Assembly (NCBI RefSeq): GCF_030450125.1
Contig: NZ_CP123923.1
Span: 2,976,001 to 3,040,000, forward strand
Length of the DNA stretch: 64,000 nt
Source of the DNA: Streptomyces sp. WP-1
GTDB taxonomy: Bacteria > Actinomycetota > Actinomycetes > Streptomycetales > Streptomycetaceae
Direction: 5' to 3'
Part shown: positions 35,608 through 43,586 of the stretch, piece after piece
Position numbering within the stretch: the first letter of the stretch is position 1
Layout: each line of letters opens with the position of its first letter
The notes under the pieces: model-generated
What the model was told of the DNA's origin: nothing
The model's database searches: none
The model's input: the letters and a program-made list of their open reading frames with translations, nothing else
Position numbers and translations under genes: made by a program

Positions 35608-36019
35608 GAGGCGCACAATAGCCCGCTCGGCGCACCCGTCGAGCCCCCGGTCGATCACTGTGACCACGACTACGTGACCAATTCGGCCATCGCATGTGCG
35701 CGAATCCGAGGTATGGTGGTAATGCGCCTGGGAGTGCGTCGACGGTGTTCGACGTGTTCCGGCAGGGCGCACGCATGAGGATGCCCGGTCGGTGGCCCGA
35801 TCGGCTCCGACCCGACAGACCTCCGTGGCCGTACGGCTCATTACGTACGACGACCGGAGGGACACCCTCAGCGGTACGAGCGCTAGAGCGTCGGCAGAGG
35901 TCCCGTGCTATACGGCTTGCCTTGACAGGTTCGCCCGTACGGCAGCCGACGTCCCCGGCACGGTCAGCCATGACCCCCCGCGCTCGCCTCGCACCGCGCC
36001 ACACAGAAGAGGCAGCACC
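35608..36019. other. Long leader region of the DEAD-box helicase gene
   Basis: About 410 bp between divergent genes. It is less GC-rich at 35660-35720 and contains TTGACA at 35923-35928. No ATG or GTG joins the helicase frame close to the core domain. A long 5' UTR, as found for cold-shock helicases, would fit; no riboswitch was recognised. Confidence 0.4.
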
Positions 36020-38740
36020 CTGACTACGACGTTTCGAGACCTTGGGATTCTCCCCGAGACCGCCGAGGCCCTGGAGGCCGTCGGCATCGTCAATCCCTTC
36101 CCCATCCAGGAGATGACGCTTCCCGTCGCCCTTTCCGGCACGGACGTCATCGGCCAGGCCAAGACCGGCACCGGCAAGACGCTGGGCTTCGGCCTCCCCC
36201 TCCTGGAGCGCGTGACCGTCCCCGCCGATGTCGAGGCCGGACGCGCCACCCCCGACGCCCTCACCGACGCCCCGCAGGCGCTGGTCGTCGTCCCCACCCG
36301 CGAGCTGTGCACCCAGGTCACCAACGACCTCCAGACGGCCGGCAAGGCCCGTAACGTGCGCGTGCTGGCCATCTACGGCGGCCGGGCCTACGAGCCCCAG
36401 GTCGAGGCCCTGAAGAAGGGTGTCGACGTCGTCGTCGGCACCCCGGGCCGGCTGCTCGACCTCGCGGGCCAGAAGAAGCTCGACCTCAAGCACGTCAAGT
36501 GCCTGGTCCTCGACGAGGCCGACGAGATGCTCGACCTGGGCTTCCTGCCCGACGTCGAGAAGATCATCGGCATGCTCCCGGTCAGGCGCCAGACCATGCT
36601 GTTCTCGGCGACCATGCCGGGCGCGGTCATCGGCCTCGCCCGCCGCTACATGTCCCGCCCCACGCACATCCGCGCCACCGCGCCGGACGACGAGGGCGTG
36701 ACGGTCGCGAACATCAAGCAGTTCATCTACCGCGGCCACTCCATGGACAAGCCGGAGATGATCGCCCGCATCCTCCAGGCCGAGGGCCGCGGGCTCGCGA
36801 TGATCTTCTGCCGCACCAAGCGCACGGCCGCCGACATCGCCGAGCAGCTCCAGCGCCGCGGCTTCGCCTCCGGCGCGGTCCACGGCGACCTCGGCCAGGG
36901 TGCCCGCGAGCAGGCGCTGCGCGCGTTCCGCAACGGCAAGGTCGACGTCCTGGTGTGCACCGATGTCGCCGCGCGCGGTATCGACGTCGAAGGCGTCACC
37001 CACGTCATCAACTACCAGTCCCCCGAGGACGAGAAGACGTACCTGCACCGGGTCGGCCGCACCGGCCGCGCGGGCGCCAAGGGTACGGCGATCACGTTCG
37101 TGGACTGGGACGACATCCCGCGCTGGCAGCTGATCAACAAGGCGCTGGAGCTGGACTTCAACGACCCGGTGGAGACGTACTCCACGTCCCCGCACCTGTT
37201 CTCCGACCTCAACATCCCGGCGGGCACCAAGGGCGTCCTGCCCCGCTCGGAGCGGACCCGTGCCGGTCTGGGCGCGGAGGTGCTGGAGGACCTCGGCGAG
37301 ACCGGTGGCCGCGGCGCCCGTGGCCGCGACCGCGATCGTGACCGTGGCCGCGGTGGTCGCGGCGACCGCCAGGACCGCCAGGACCGTGCCGAGGCCCCCG
37401 CCGTCGAGCAGGAGCGTCCGGAGCGCACCCCGCGCCGTCGCCGTCGTACCCGGGGCGGCGCCCCGCTGGACGCGGCCGCGCAGGCACCGGCCGCCGAGTC
37501 CACGTCCGTGGAGGAGTCGGCGACGCGCACCCCGCGCCGCCGTCGCCGCACCCGCAACGGCGCCCAGGCGCCGGCCGCGGTGACGCCGGCCGTCGAGGTG
37601 CGCACCGAGGCGCCGCAGGAAGCGCCCGTGGCCGCCCCGGCTCCCGTCGCCGCCGAGGTCGCGGAGACCGTGGAGAAGCCGCGTCGCCGTCGTACCCGCA
37701 AGGCCGCGGAGCCCGTGGTGGCGGAGCCGGTGGAGACCGCCGTCGTGGAGACCCCGGCGCCGGCCCCGGCCGTCGTCGCGGAGCCCGAGGCGGAGGCCAA
37801 GCCGCGCCGTCGTACCCGCAAGGCGGCCGAGCCGGTCGCCGGGGCCGTGGCGGAAACGGCGGAGCCCGTGGTGGAGACGGCGGAGCCCGTGGCGGAGACC
37901 AAGCCGCGTCGCCGTACCCGCAAGGCGGCCGAGGCTCCCGTGGCCGCCGCCGAGGCCGAGGTCGCCGAGGCCGAGCCCAAGGCGCGCCGTACGCGTAAGG
38001 CGGCCGTCGCGGCGGCGGACGCGGTGGAGGCCGAGGCCAAGCCGCGCCGCACCCGCAAGACCACCGCCTCCGCCGAGCCGCAGCCGCAGGCCGACGCCCC
38101 CGAGGCCGAGGCCAAGCCCCGCCGCACCCGCAAGACCGCGGCGGCGACGGCAGAAGCCACGACGGACACCGCCGAGGTCGCGGAGACCGAGCCGCGCCGT
38201 ACGCGGAAGACCGCCGCTGCCGCCGTCGAGGCGAGCGAGGACACCGAGGCCGCGCCGCGTCGTCGTACGCGCAAGGCCGCGGAGCCGGTCGTCGAGGCCA
38301 CGGCGGAGGAGGCCGCTCCGGCGACCAAGCCGCGCCGTGCCCGCAAGACGGCCGCCGTGGCGGCGGACGCGGTGGAGGCCGAGGCCAAACCGCGCCGCAC
38401 CCGCAAGACCACCGCCTCCGCCGAGCCGCAGCCGCAGGCCGACGCCCCCGAGGCCGAGGCCAAGCCCCGCCGCACCCGCAAGACCGCGGCGACGGCAGAA
38501 GCCACGACGGACACCGCCGAGGTCGCGGAGACCGAGCCGCGCCGTACGCGGAAGACCGCCGCCGCCGTGGAGACGGCCGACGGGGTCGAGCCGGCCGCTC
38601 CGAAGGCGCGGCGGACCCGTAAGGCCGTCGCCGAGACGGCCACCGCGGAGATCCCGGCGCAGGCCACCGGCGAGCCGGAGGCCAAGCCGCGCCGCCGCAC
38701 CCGCAAGGCGACCGCCGCCGCTGAGGCCCCGGAAGCCTGA
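36020..38740 (+). CDS. DEAD-box RNA helicase (RhlE-type) with giant basic repeat tail
   Basis: A protein of about 906 residues. The first about 420 residues are a full DEAD-box core: GIVNPFPIQEM (Q motif), AKTGTGKT (47-54), PTREL, DEADEMLDLGF, SATMP, ARGIDVEGVTHVINY and HRVGRTGRAG. The rest is an Ala/Glu-rich tail carrying more than ten KPRRRTRK or PRRTRK boxes, like histone H1 or AlgP tails, probably for RNA or DNA binding. The family remodels RNA and helps ribosome assembly in the cold. No ATG or GTG fits; the protein most likely starts at CTG 36020 (CTG ACT ACG ACG) after AGAGG. Usual RhlE proteins are half this length. Confidence 0.88.
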   Translation: MTTTFRDLGILPETAEALEAVGIVNPFPIQEMTLPVALSGTDVIGQAKTGTGKTLGFGLPLLERVTVPADVEAGRATPDALTDAPQALVVVPTRELCTQVTNDLQTAGKARNVRVLAIYGGRAYEPQVEALKKGVDVVVGTPGRLLDLAGQKKLDLKHVKCLVLDEADEMLDLGFLPDVEKIIGMLPVRRQTMLFSATMPGAVIGLARRYMSRPTHIRATAPDDEGVTVANIKQFIYRGHSMDKPEMIARILQAEGRGLAMIFCRTKRTAADIAEQLQRRGFASGAVHGDLGQGAREQALRAFRNGKVDVLVCTDVAARGIDVEGVTHVINYQSPEDEKTYLHRVGRTGRAGAKGTAITFVDWDDIPRWQLINKALELDFNDPVETYSTSPHLFSDLNIPAGTKGVLPRSERTRAGLGAEVLEDLGETGGRGARGRDRDRDRGRGGRGDRQDRQDRAEAPAVEQERPERTPRRRRRTRGGAPLDAAAQAPAAESTSVEESATRTPRRRRRTRNGAQAPAAVTPAVEVRTEAPQEAPVAAPAPVAAEVAETVEKPRRRRTRKAAEPVVAEPVETAVVETPAPAPAVVAEPEAEAKPRRRTRKAAEPVAGAVAETAEPVVETAEPVAETKPRRRTRKAAEAPVAAAEAEVAEAEPKARRTRKAAVAAADAVEAEAKPRRTRKTTASAEPQPQADAPEAEAKPRRTRKTAAATAEATTDTAEVAETEPRRTRKTAAAAVEASEDTEAAPRRRTRKAAEPVVEATAEEAAPATKPRRARKTAAVAADAVEAEAKPRRTRKTTASAEPQPQADAPEAEAKPRRTRKTAATAEATTDTAEVAETEPRRTRKTAAAVETADGVEPAAPKARRTRKAVAETATAEIPAQATGEPEAKPRRRTRKATAAAEAPEA
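38011..38217 (+). repeat. Direct repeat copy 1 in helicase tail
   Basis: A 207-bp block that recurs at 38359-38562 with a single substitution and a 3-bp in-frame deletion. Starts GGCGGCGGACGCGGTGGAGG. This level of identity within a coding tail points to a recent duplication. Confidence 0.9.
38359..38562 (+). repeat. Direct repeat copy 2 in helicase tail
   Basis: The 204-bp partner of the block at 38011-38217. The 348-bp offset keeps the frame, so the duplication added PRRTRK boxes to the protein. Confidence 0.9.
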
Positions 38741-38777
38741 TCCGGCGCCGCCCGCGCGGCGGCACCGCAGCCCCGAA

Positions 38778-38807
38778 CGGCCCGGTCCACCGAGGTGGAC
38801 CGGGCCG
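38778..38807 (+). terminator. Terminator after the DEAD-box gene
   Basis: A perfect 13-bp stem (CGGCCCGGTCCAC / GTGGACCGGGCCG) with a CGAG loop lies 37 bp after the stop codon and before the promoter of the next gene. Confidence 0.88.
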
Positions 38808-38846
38808 TCGGCGTCTCCTCGGGCCCCTGCGGCTAACCTCTCCCCC

Positions 38847-39728
38847 ATGAGCAGGCCCGATACCTTCGTACCGCCCCCCGGCGCCCGCGCGTACGCGCTG
38901 CGTACCGCGCGCGGGGAGTTCGCCGTCGTCGACGCTCCGGTGGCCGAGGGGGTCGAGGCGAAGGGTGTCGCCCTGCTGCTGCCCGGGTTCACCGGCAGCA
39001 AGGAGGACTTCAACCCGCTGCACGCGCCGCTGGCCGCGCGCGGGTACCGGACCGTGGCCGTCGACGGGCGCGGGCAGTTCGAGTCGGACGGCCCCGAGGG
39101 CGACGAATCCGCTTACGCGCAGGGCGAGTTGGCGGCGGACGTGCTGGCGCAGGCCGCGGCGCTCGGCGAGCCGGTGCATCTGCTGGGCCACTCCTTCGGC
39201 GGCCAGGTCGCCCGCGCCGCCGTCCTGCTGGACCGCGCGCCCTTCCGGTCACTGACCCTGATGGCGTCGGGACCGGCGCGGATCTCCGAGTCCCAGCGGG
39301 AGCGGGTGCGGCTGCTGCGGGACGCGCTCGCCGTGATGACCATGGCGCAGGTGTGGGACGCCATGCGGGAGATGGAGGCGCCCGAGCAGACCGGGACGCC
39401 CGAGCCGGGCGACACCCCGGGCGTCCAGGAGGACATGCGGCGCCGGTGGATGGGCACGAAGCCCGCCCAGCTCATCGCCGCCGGACGTCAGTTGTGCGCG
39501 GAGCCGGACCGGGTCGCGGAACTGGCCGCCGTGGGACTGCCCTTGCACGTCGTGTCGGGCGCGTACGACGACACCTGGCCGGTGCCCCTGCTGGACGACA
39601 TGGCGATACGGCTCGGCGCGCGCCGCACGATCATCGACGGCACCGAGCACTCCCCCAACACCGAGCGCCCGCCGGAGACCGCCCGCGCCCTCGCCGACTT
39701 CTGGGACGGCGTCGGCGCGAGCCGCTAG
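38847..39728 (+). CDS. Alpha/beta hydrolase
   Basis: A 293-residue hydrolase with LLLPGFTGSKEDF near the oxyanion site, GHSFGGQ as nucleophile elbow, the acid in VVSGAYDDTWPV and His in GTEHSPN. It resembles lysophospholipase/haloperoxidase-like hydrolases; substrate unknown. There is no Shine-Dalgarno. A -10 like TAACCT ends 7 bp before the ATG, so it is probably a leaderless transcript. Its TAG stop shares CTAG with the stop of the convergent NYN gene. Confidence 0.87.
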   Translation: MSRPDTFVPPPGARAYALRTARGEFAVVDAPVAEGVEAKGVALLLPGFTGSKEDFNPLHAPLAARGYRTVAVDGRGQFESDGPEGDESAYAQGELAADVLAQAAALGEPVHLLGHSFGGQVARAAVLLDRAPFRSLTLMASGPARISESQRERVRLLRDALAVMTMAQVWDAMREMEAPEQTGTPEPGDTPGVQEDMRRRWMGTKPAQLIAAGRQLCAEPDRVAELAAVGLPLHVVSGAYDDTWPVPLLDDMAIRLGARRTIIDGTEHSPNTERPPETARALADFWDGVGASR

Positions 39729-40621
39729 TACTGCGCCTGCAAGTGGTCCCAGAACCCGTCCCTGAGGGCCCGGCGCAGATCGGCCTGGCCGCGCAGCGAG
39801 TACTGGAGCAGGCCCTCGGCCTCGACCAGCAGGTCCTGGTCGACGGAGCCGGGCAGATAGGGGTGTCCCGGCAGCAGTTCGACCAGGGCGTCGCGGCCCC
39901 GGGAGGCCAGCCACTTGGCCGCGATCTGGGCGCCGACGAAGCGGACGTCCTCGCGGGTGGGCCGGGCCCCGCCGCCGGCCTCGTAGGCGGCGGCCGTGCG
40001 CCGGGAGACGTACGGCTTGAAGAACTCCAGGTCCAGGGTGCGCTGACTGTCGACCTCCCACAGCAGCGGCTCGGCCTGGTTGCGGCCCTCGGGGGCCTCG
40101 ATGCCCCACAGATGGACGCGGGCGCCGTAGCCCTGGGCGGCCTCGACCGCGGAGACCAGGTCCTCGTCGCCGCCGAGCAGGGCCGCGTCGCTGATGGCGC
40201 GGTGCCGGGCCAGTGACTCCAGGTCCGTGCGGATCAGCGAGTCGACGCCCTTCTGCTGGTTGTTGGCGTTGAGGTTGCCGAGGCGGACCTTGACGTCGGG
40301 GAGTTCGGCGATGGACTGCTGCTCGGCGGTGTGGATGCGGCGCCGGGCGCCGTCGTACCAGTAGACGCGCAGCAGCCGGCTGTCCGCGAAGACGGTGCGG
40401 GCGCGGTCGATCAGCGCGTCGATCAGGCCCTCGGCGTCGACGTCGAAGGCCCGGCGGTCCTCCGTCCCGGCGACCAGGCGGCCCGCGGCCGCGTACAGGT
40501 AGCCGGCGTCCACGAAGATCGCGTGGGTCGAGGGTGTCTTCGCCACCTCGGCGAGCATGCGTTCCAGCAGCTCGTTCGTACGGTTGATGCGGGTGGCGAG
40601 ATGCGCCAGGTCGTCGTTCAT
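39725..40621 (-). CDS. NYN-domain (PIN-like) ribonuclease family protein
   Basis: A 298-residue protein. A PIN/NYN nuclease fold is indicated by AIFVDAGYLY (first acidic residue), VYWYDGARRR, KGVDSLIRTDL and LLGGDEDLVSAVEAAQ, which place the acidic metal-binding residues in order. The C-terminal about 100 residues are helical without recognised domain. NYN proteins cut RNA; the target is unknown. It is convergent with and overlaps the hydrolase by 4 bp, and is divergent from the small protein at 40858, with a TetR-like palindrome between them. Confidence 0.85.
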   Translation of the reverse strand: MNDDLAHLATRINRTNELLERMLAEVAKTPSTHAIFVDAGYLYAAAGRLVAGTEDRRAFDVDAEGLIDALIDRARTVFADSRLLRVYWYDGARRRIHTAEQQSIAELPDVKVRLGNLNANNQQKGVDSLIRTDLESLARHRAISDAALLGGDEDLVSAVEAAQGYGARVHLWGIEAPEGRNQAEPLLWEVDSQRTLDLEFFKPYVSRRTAAAYEAGGGARPTREDVRFVGAQIAAKWLASRGRDALVELLPGHPYLPGSVDQDLLVEAEGLLQYSLRGQADLRRALRDGFWDHLQAQY

Positions 40622-40702
40622 CGCCCCCCATTCTCCTCGTCGTCACACTGTGAACACAACCGGTCCCGATCAGTCCCAGGCGATCTCACGCCGTCACCAC
40701 CG

Positions 40703-40722
40703 ACTACTTACCGGTCAGTAGT
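40703..40722. promoter_or_regulatory. 20-bp TetR-type palindrome
   Basis: ACTACTTACCGGTCAGTAGT is an inverted repeat with only one mismatched pair around ACCGGT. Such sites are typical of TetR-family operators. It lies between NYN and the 50-residue gene, in an unusually AT-rich intergenic region. Confidence 0.6.
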
Positions 40723-40857
40723 TAGACGTTCGAAAAATTTCTTTAGCGTAGGGAATGTTCGTAACATGCAGCACGTTGAATGAGTACGACGCCGGATACA
40801 CATCCGGCGCACCAAGTAGTTCTCCGCAGGAGGATGACCAGACGAAGGGAGAAGCCT

Positions 40858-41010
40858 GTGCGCTTCGAAATCATGCGACTCGACGAGGTCGACGGCACCA
40901 CCGTGGACAGCACCGTCGTGGACGCCGCCTCCGTCAACCGGATCGTTCAGCAGGCAGCCGCCGTGGGGCAGCGCCTGTGGATCCGCCCGGCCGAGACCCC
41001 GGCCTCATAA
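40858..41010 (+). CDS. Conserved 50-residue Streptomyces protein
   Basis: A 50-residue protein beginning VRFEIMRLDEVDGTTVD and ending GQRLWIRPAETPAS. I recall nearly the same small protein in many Streptomyces genomes, function unknown; it has a predicted beta-hairpin/helix make-up and no signal. The GTG at 40858 is preceded by GAAGGGAG. It ends before a perfect terminator. Confidence 0.75.
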   Translation: MRFEIMRLDEVDGTTVDSTVVDAASVNRIVQQAAAVGQRLWIRPAETPAS

Positions 41011-41030
41011 CGGGGTTCCCGCTCAAGCCT

Positions 41031-41073
41031 TCCGGGGGGACCGAGCCGCATGCGCCGGCCCGGTCCCCCCGGA
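41031..41073. terminator. Bidirectional terminator between the 50-residue gene and marC
   Basis: A perfect 13-bp stem (TCCGGGGGGACCG at 41031-41043 and its complement at 41061-41073) with a 17-nt loop that itself contains GC-rich pairs. Confidence 0.85.
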
Positions 41074-41084
41074 TCACCTGAGCG

Positions 41085-41690
41085 TCAGCTCCCGTGGATC
41101 ACCTGGGTGATCCCGTTGATGATCTGCTGCACCGCGATCGCGGAGAGCATCATGCCCGCGAGCCGCGTCACCAGGACGACACCGCCGTCCTTGATGATCC
41201 GGATGATCAGCAGCGAGTAGCGCATCACCAGCCACAGCACCACATGGATCGCGAGGATCGCGACCCACACCGATATCTGCGTGCTCACGCTGCCGGCCTT
41301 CTGCACGGCCAGGATGACGGACACGATCGCACCGGGCCCCGCGAGCAGCGGCATGCCGAGCGGCACCAGGGCGACATTGACGTCCTTGGTCGCCTTCGGC
41401 TCGTCGTTCTTGCCGGTGAGCAGGTCGAGCGCGATCAGCAGGAGCAGCAGACCGCCCGCGATCATCAGGGCGGGCACGGACACATGCAGGTAGTCGAGGA
41501 TCTGGTGCCCGAGGACGCCGAAGACGGCGATGACCCCGAACGCGACGCAGACGGCCTGGAAGGCCATCCGCTTCTGCACCTTCGCCGGCCGGCCCGCGGT
41601 CAGGGCGAGGAAGATCGGGGTGATCCCGGGGGGATCCATGATGACAAAAAGGGTCAGGAACAGGGAGCCGAAGACGGCGATGTCGAACAT
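41085..41690 (-). CDS. MarC family integral membrane protein
   Basis: A 201-residue protein with six membrane segments. It opens FGSLFLTLFVIMDPPGITPIF, the MarC family hallmark, and contains PLGMPLLAGPGAI, the second conserved motif. MarC proteins are inner-membrane proteins of unknown transport role; the old link to antibiotic resistance is not supported in Escherichia coli. The ATG at 41690 has only a weak ribosome-binding site. It lies 67 bp downstream of the PHP gene on the same strand. Confidence 0.9.
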   Translation of the reverse strand: MFDIAVFGSLFLTLFVIMDPPGITPIFLALTAGRPAKVQKRMAFQAVCVAFGVIAVFGVLGHQILDYLHVSVPALMIAGGLLLLLIALDLLTGKNDEPKATKDVNVALVPLGMPLLAGPGAIVSVILAVQKAGSVSTQISVWVAILAIHVVLWLVMRYSLLIIRIIKDGGVVLVTRLAGMMLSAIAVQQIINGITQVIHGS

Positions 41691-41757
41691 GCGGAAGTAC
41701 TGGCCTTGCTGAAAGAAGAAGTGAGGGTGTGAGCGCGCGTCGGCCGCCAAGGCGGCC

Positions 41758-42615
41758 TCAGGCTCCGCCGGCCCCCGGGACCGGGAACGCGCCGGTGGCC
41801 CGGCGGGTGATCTCCCCGTACACCTCGGGGTCGGTGGTGTAGTCGCCGAGCGCGACGGTCTTGCGGCTGCCGTGGTAGTCCGAGGAGCCCGTGACCAGCA
41901 GGCCGAGCTCCTTCGCCAGGCCCCGCAGCCGGTCCTTGGCGGCGGCGTCGTGGTCCATGTGGTCGACCTCGATGCCGTCCAGGCCGGCCGCGGCCATCTC
42001 GGCGATCGCGGACTCGGGGACCGTGCGGCCCCGCTTGGCGGCGGCCGGGTGCGCGAACACACAGACCCCGCCCGCGGCCTTGACCAGCCGGATCGCCTCG
42101 AAGGGGTCGGTCTCGTGCTTCGGCGCGTAGGCGCGGCCGCCGTCCGCGAGCCACTGGTCGGTGAACGCGTCGCTCACCGTCCGCACCACGCCCAGCTCGA
42201 CCAGCGCGGACGCCACGTGCGGGCGCCCCACGGAGCCGCCGGCGGCGATCCGCTCGACCTGTTCCCAGGTGACCGGCACACCCAGCGCGTTCAGCTTGGC
42301 GACCATGCCCTTGGCCCGCGGCACCCGGTCGTCCCGGACCAGCTCGCGCTCGGCGAGCAGGGCGGGCTCCTCGGGGTCGAAGAGGTAGGCCAGCAGGTGC
42401 ATCGAGATGCCGTCGACACGGCAGGACAGCTCGGCGCCGGGGACCAGGGTGAGCCCGGCGGGCAGCGCGGCGACGGCCTCGGCGTGGCCGCGGGTGGTGT
42501 CGTGGTCGGTCAGCGCGACGACGTCCAGACCGGCTGCGGCGGCGTGGCGCACCAGCTCGGCGGGGGTGTCGGTGCCGTCGGACGCCGTGGAGTGACAGTG
42601 CAGATCGATGCGCAC
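41758..42615 (-). CDS. PHP-domain phosphoesterase
   Basis: A 285-residue PHP protein. The metal-binding motifs are present in order: DLHCHSTASDG, TDHDT, GAELSC, FAHPA and SSDYHG. Relatives are RNase AM / 3',5'-nucleotide bisphosphate phosphatases that use three metal ions. The GTG at 42615 gives the typical start VRIDLHCHS; the frame is open 12 codons further. It is likely co-transcribed with marC. Confidence 0.88.
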   Translation of the reverse strand: MRIDLHCHSTASDGTDTPAELVRHAAAAGLDVVALTDHDTTRGHAEAVAALPAGLTLVPGAELSCRVDGISMHLLAYLFDPEEPALLAERELVRDDRVPRAKGMVAKLNALGVPVTWEQVERIAAGGSVGRPHVASALVELGVVRTVSDAFTDQWLADGGRAYAPKHETDPFEAIRLVKAAGGVCVFAHPAAAKRGRTVPESAIAEMAAAGLDGIEVDHMDHDAAAKDRLRGLAKELGLLVTGSSDYHGSRKTVALGDYTTDPEVYGEITRRATGAFPVPGAGGA

Positions 42616-42766
42616 GGTGACTCCAGACGGGTCCGGGACGGAAGAGGACACCTCAGGATAACCGGCCGGGACACCCGCTTTGTCACGACCGATCCGGGGG
42701 TACGCCCCCTACAGCCCCCTGCGTCCCGCACCCTCGCCCCCTCAGCCCCACGGCCTCCGCGGCCCC

Positions 42767-43408
42767 CTAGGGACGGAGCAGCCGGGGCGACAGCGCCCCG
42801 CAGGGCACCAGGTCCAGTTCGGCGCCCGCGTCACGCAGATCGGTCAGCACCAGCTCGTCGTAGAGCAGCAGGCCCGCCTGCTCGGGCCACACCACCGCCC
42901 ACAGCCACATGCCGAGCGCCTCGCCGGCGAAGACGGCGCGGTCGTCCGGGGTGCGGTAGACGTGCCAGAGGGGGGTGGGGCGGCCGGCGGCGAGCACCTT
43001 GGCCTGGGGCGGCTTCTCGACGTTCATGTACGGCCCCGGGTCCGGGCCGTCGATGCCCGCGTACCGCGCGCCGAGGCCGACGCCCATCTCCTCGGCGACC
43101 AGGATCAGTTCGCCGGGGCCGCCGAGCGGGCCGGGCCCGGAACAGGCGACGGCGCTCGCACGGCCGCCGCTGCGCTCGTCACCCGCGTAGGCCACGCCCG
43201 TGAAGAGCCAGCCGACCGGCAGCGGCCACGGCATCCACAGCGGGACATGGATGCGCTGCGCCACCGCACCGAGGGCCTCGACGCTGGGCGGGATCACGGG
43301 CTGCAGCGGAAACACCGCCCCGTGCACATCGCACTGCCACGTGTCGGTGAAGAGACCGGGAGCCCTGACCCGGCCACCACACCGCGGGCAACTGGGTTCG
43401 CCCCTCAT
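42767..43408 (-). CDS. Conserved actinobacterial protein with N-terminal zinc ribbon (DUF6758-like)
   Basis: A 213-residue protein. The N-terminus CPRCGGR-17 residues-CDVHG looks like a zinc ribbon. The rest is Pro/Trp-rich (MPWPLPVGWLFTGVAYAGD) with GELILVAEEMGVGLGARYAG. The match to the DUF6758 family is from memory. No catalytic motif or membrane segment is clear. Its ATG at 43408 faces the MFS gene promoter. Confidence 0.7.
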   Translation of the reverse strand: MRGEPSCPRCGGRVRAPGLFTDTWQCDVHGAVFPLQPVIPPSVEALGAVAQRIHVPLWMPWPLPVGWLFTGVAYAGDERSGGRASAVACSGPGPLGGPGELILVAEEMGVGLGARYAGIDGPDPGPYMNVEKPPQAKVLAAGRPTPLWHVYRTPDDRAVFAGEALGMWLWAVVWPEQAGLLLYDELVLTDLRDAGAELDLVPCGALSPRLLRP

Positions 43409-43504
43409 AGACCTCCACGGTCCTACCCCGGCCCGTCCACGTCAAGGACGATCACTCGTCCGGGCGCCGCCCCGACCAGGCAAAGTAGATGCATCTTGCA
43501 TTAA

Positions 43505-43517
43505 TTAGCAGGGCTAA
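43505..43517. promoter_or_regulatory. TTAGC-AGG-GCTAA inverted repeat before the MFS gene
   Basis: A perfect 5-3-5 inverted repeat in a short AT-rich island between the DUF6758-like and MFS genes, 70 bp before the MFS start. It is a likely operator for a MarR- or iron-type regulator; an iron box match was weak. Confidence 0.45.
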
Positions 43518-43586
43518 CTTAGTATGTGTAAACACCAACTATCTATCCAGCCTCTACGCGCTCATCCAGCAGAACGGGAGAAGCAC

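Noticed and set aside
35600..39013. Over 1100-codon open frame on the - strand through the DEAD-box gene
   Set aside because: It is Arg/Gly/Leu-rich and repetitive because it reads the helicase tail repeats backwards. The + strand has the full DEAD-box motif set.
43505..43523. Iron box (DmdR/IdeR) before the MFS gene
   Set aside because: One half matches GGCTAACTTAG but the other half is one base short and diverged from the 19-bp consensus.
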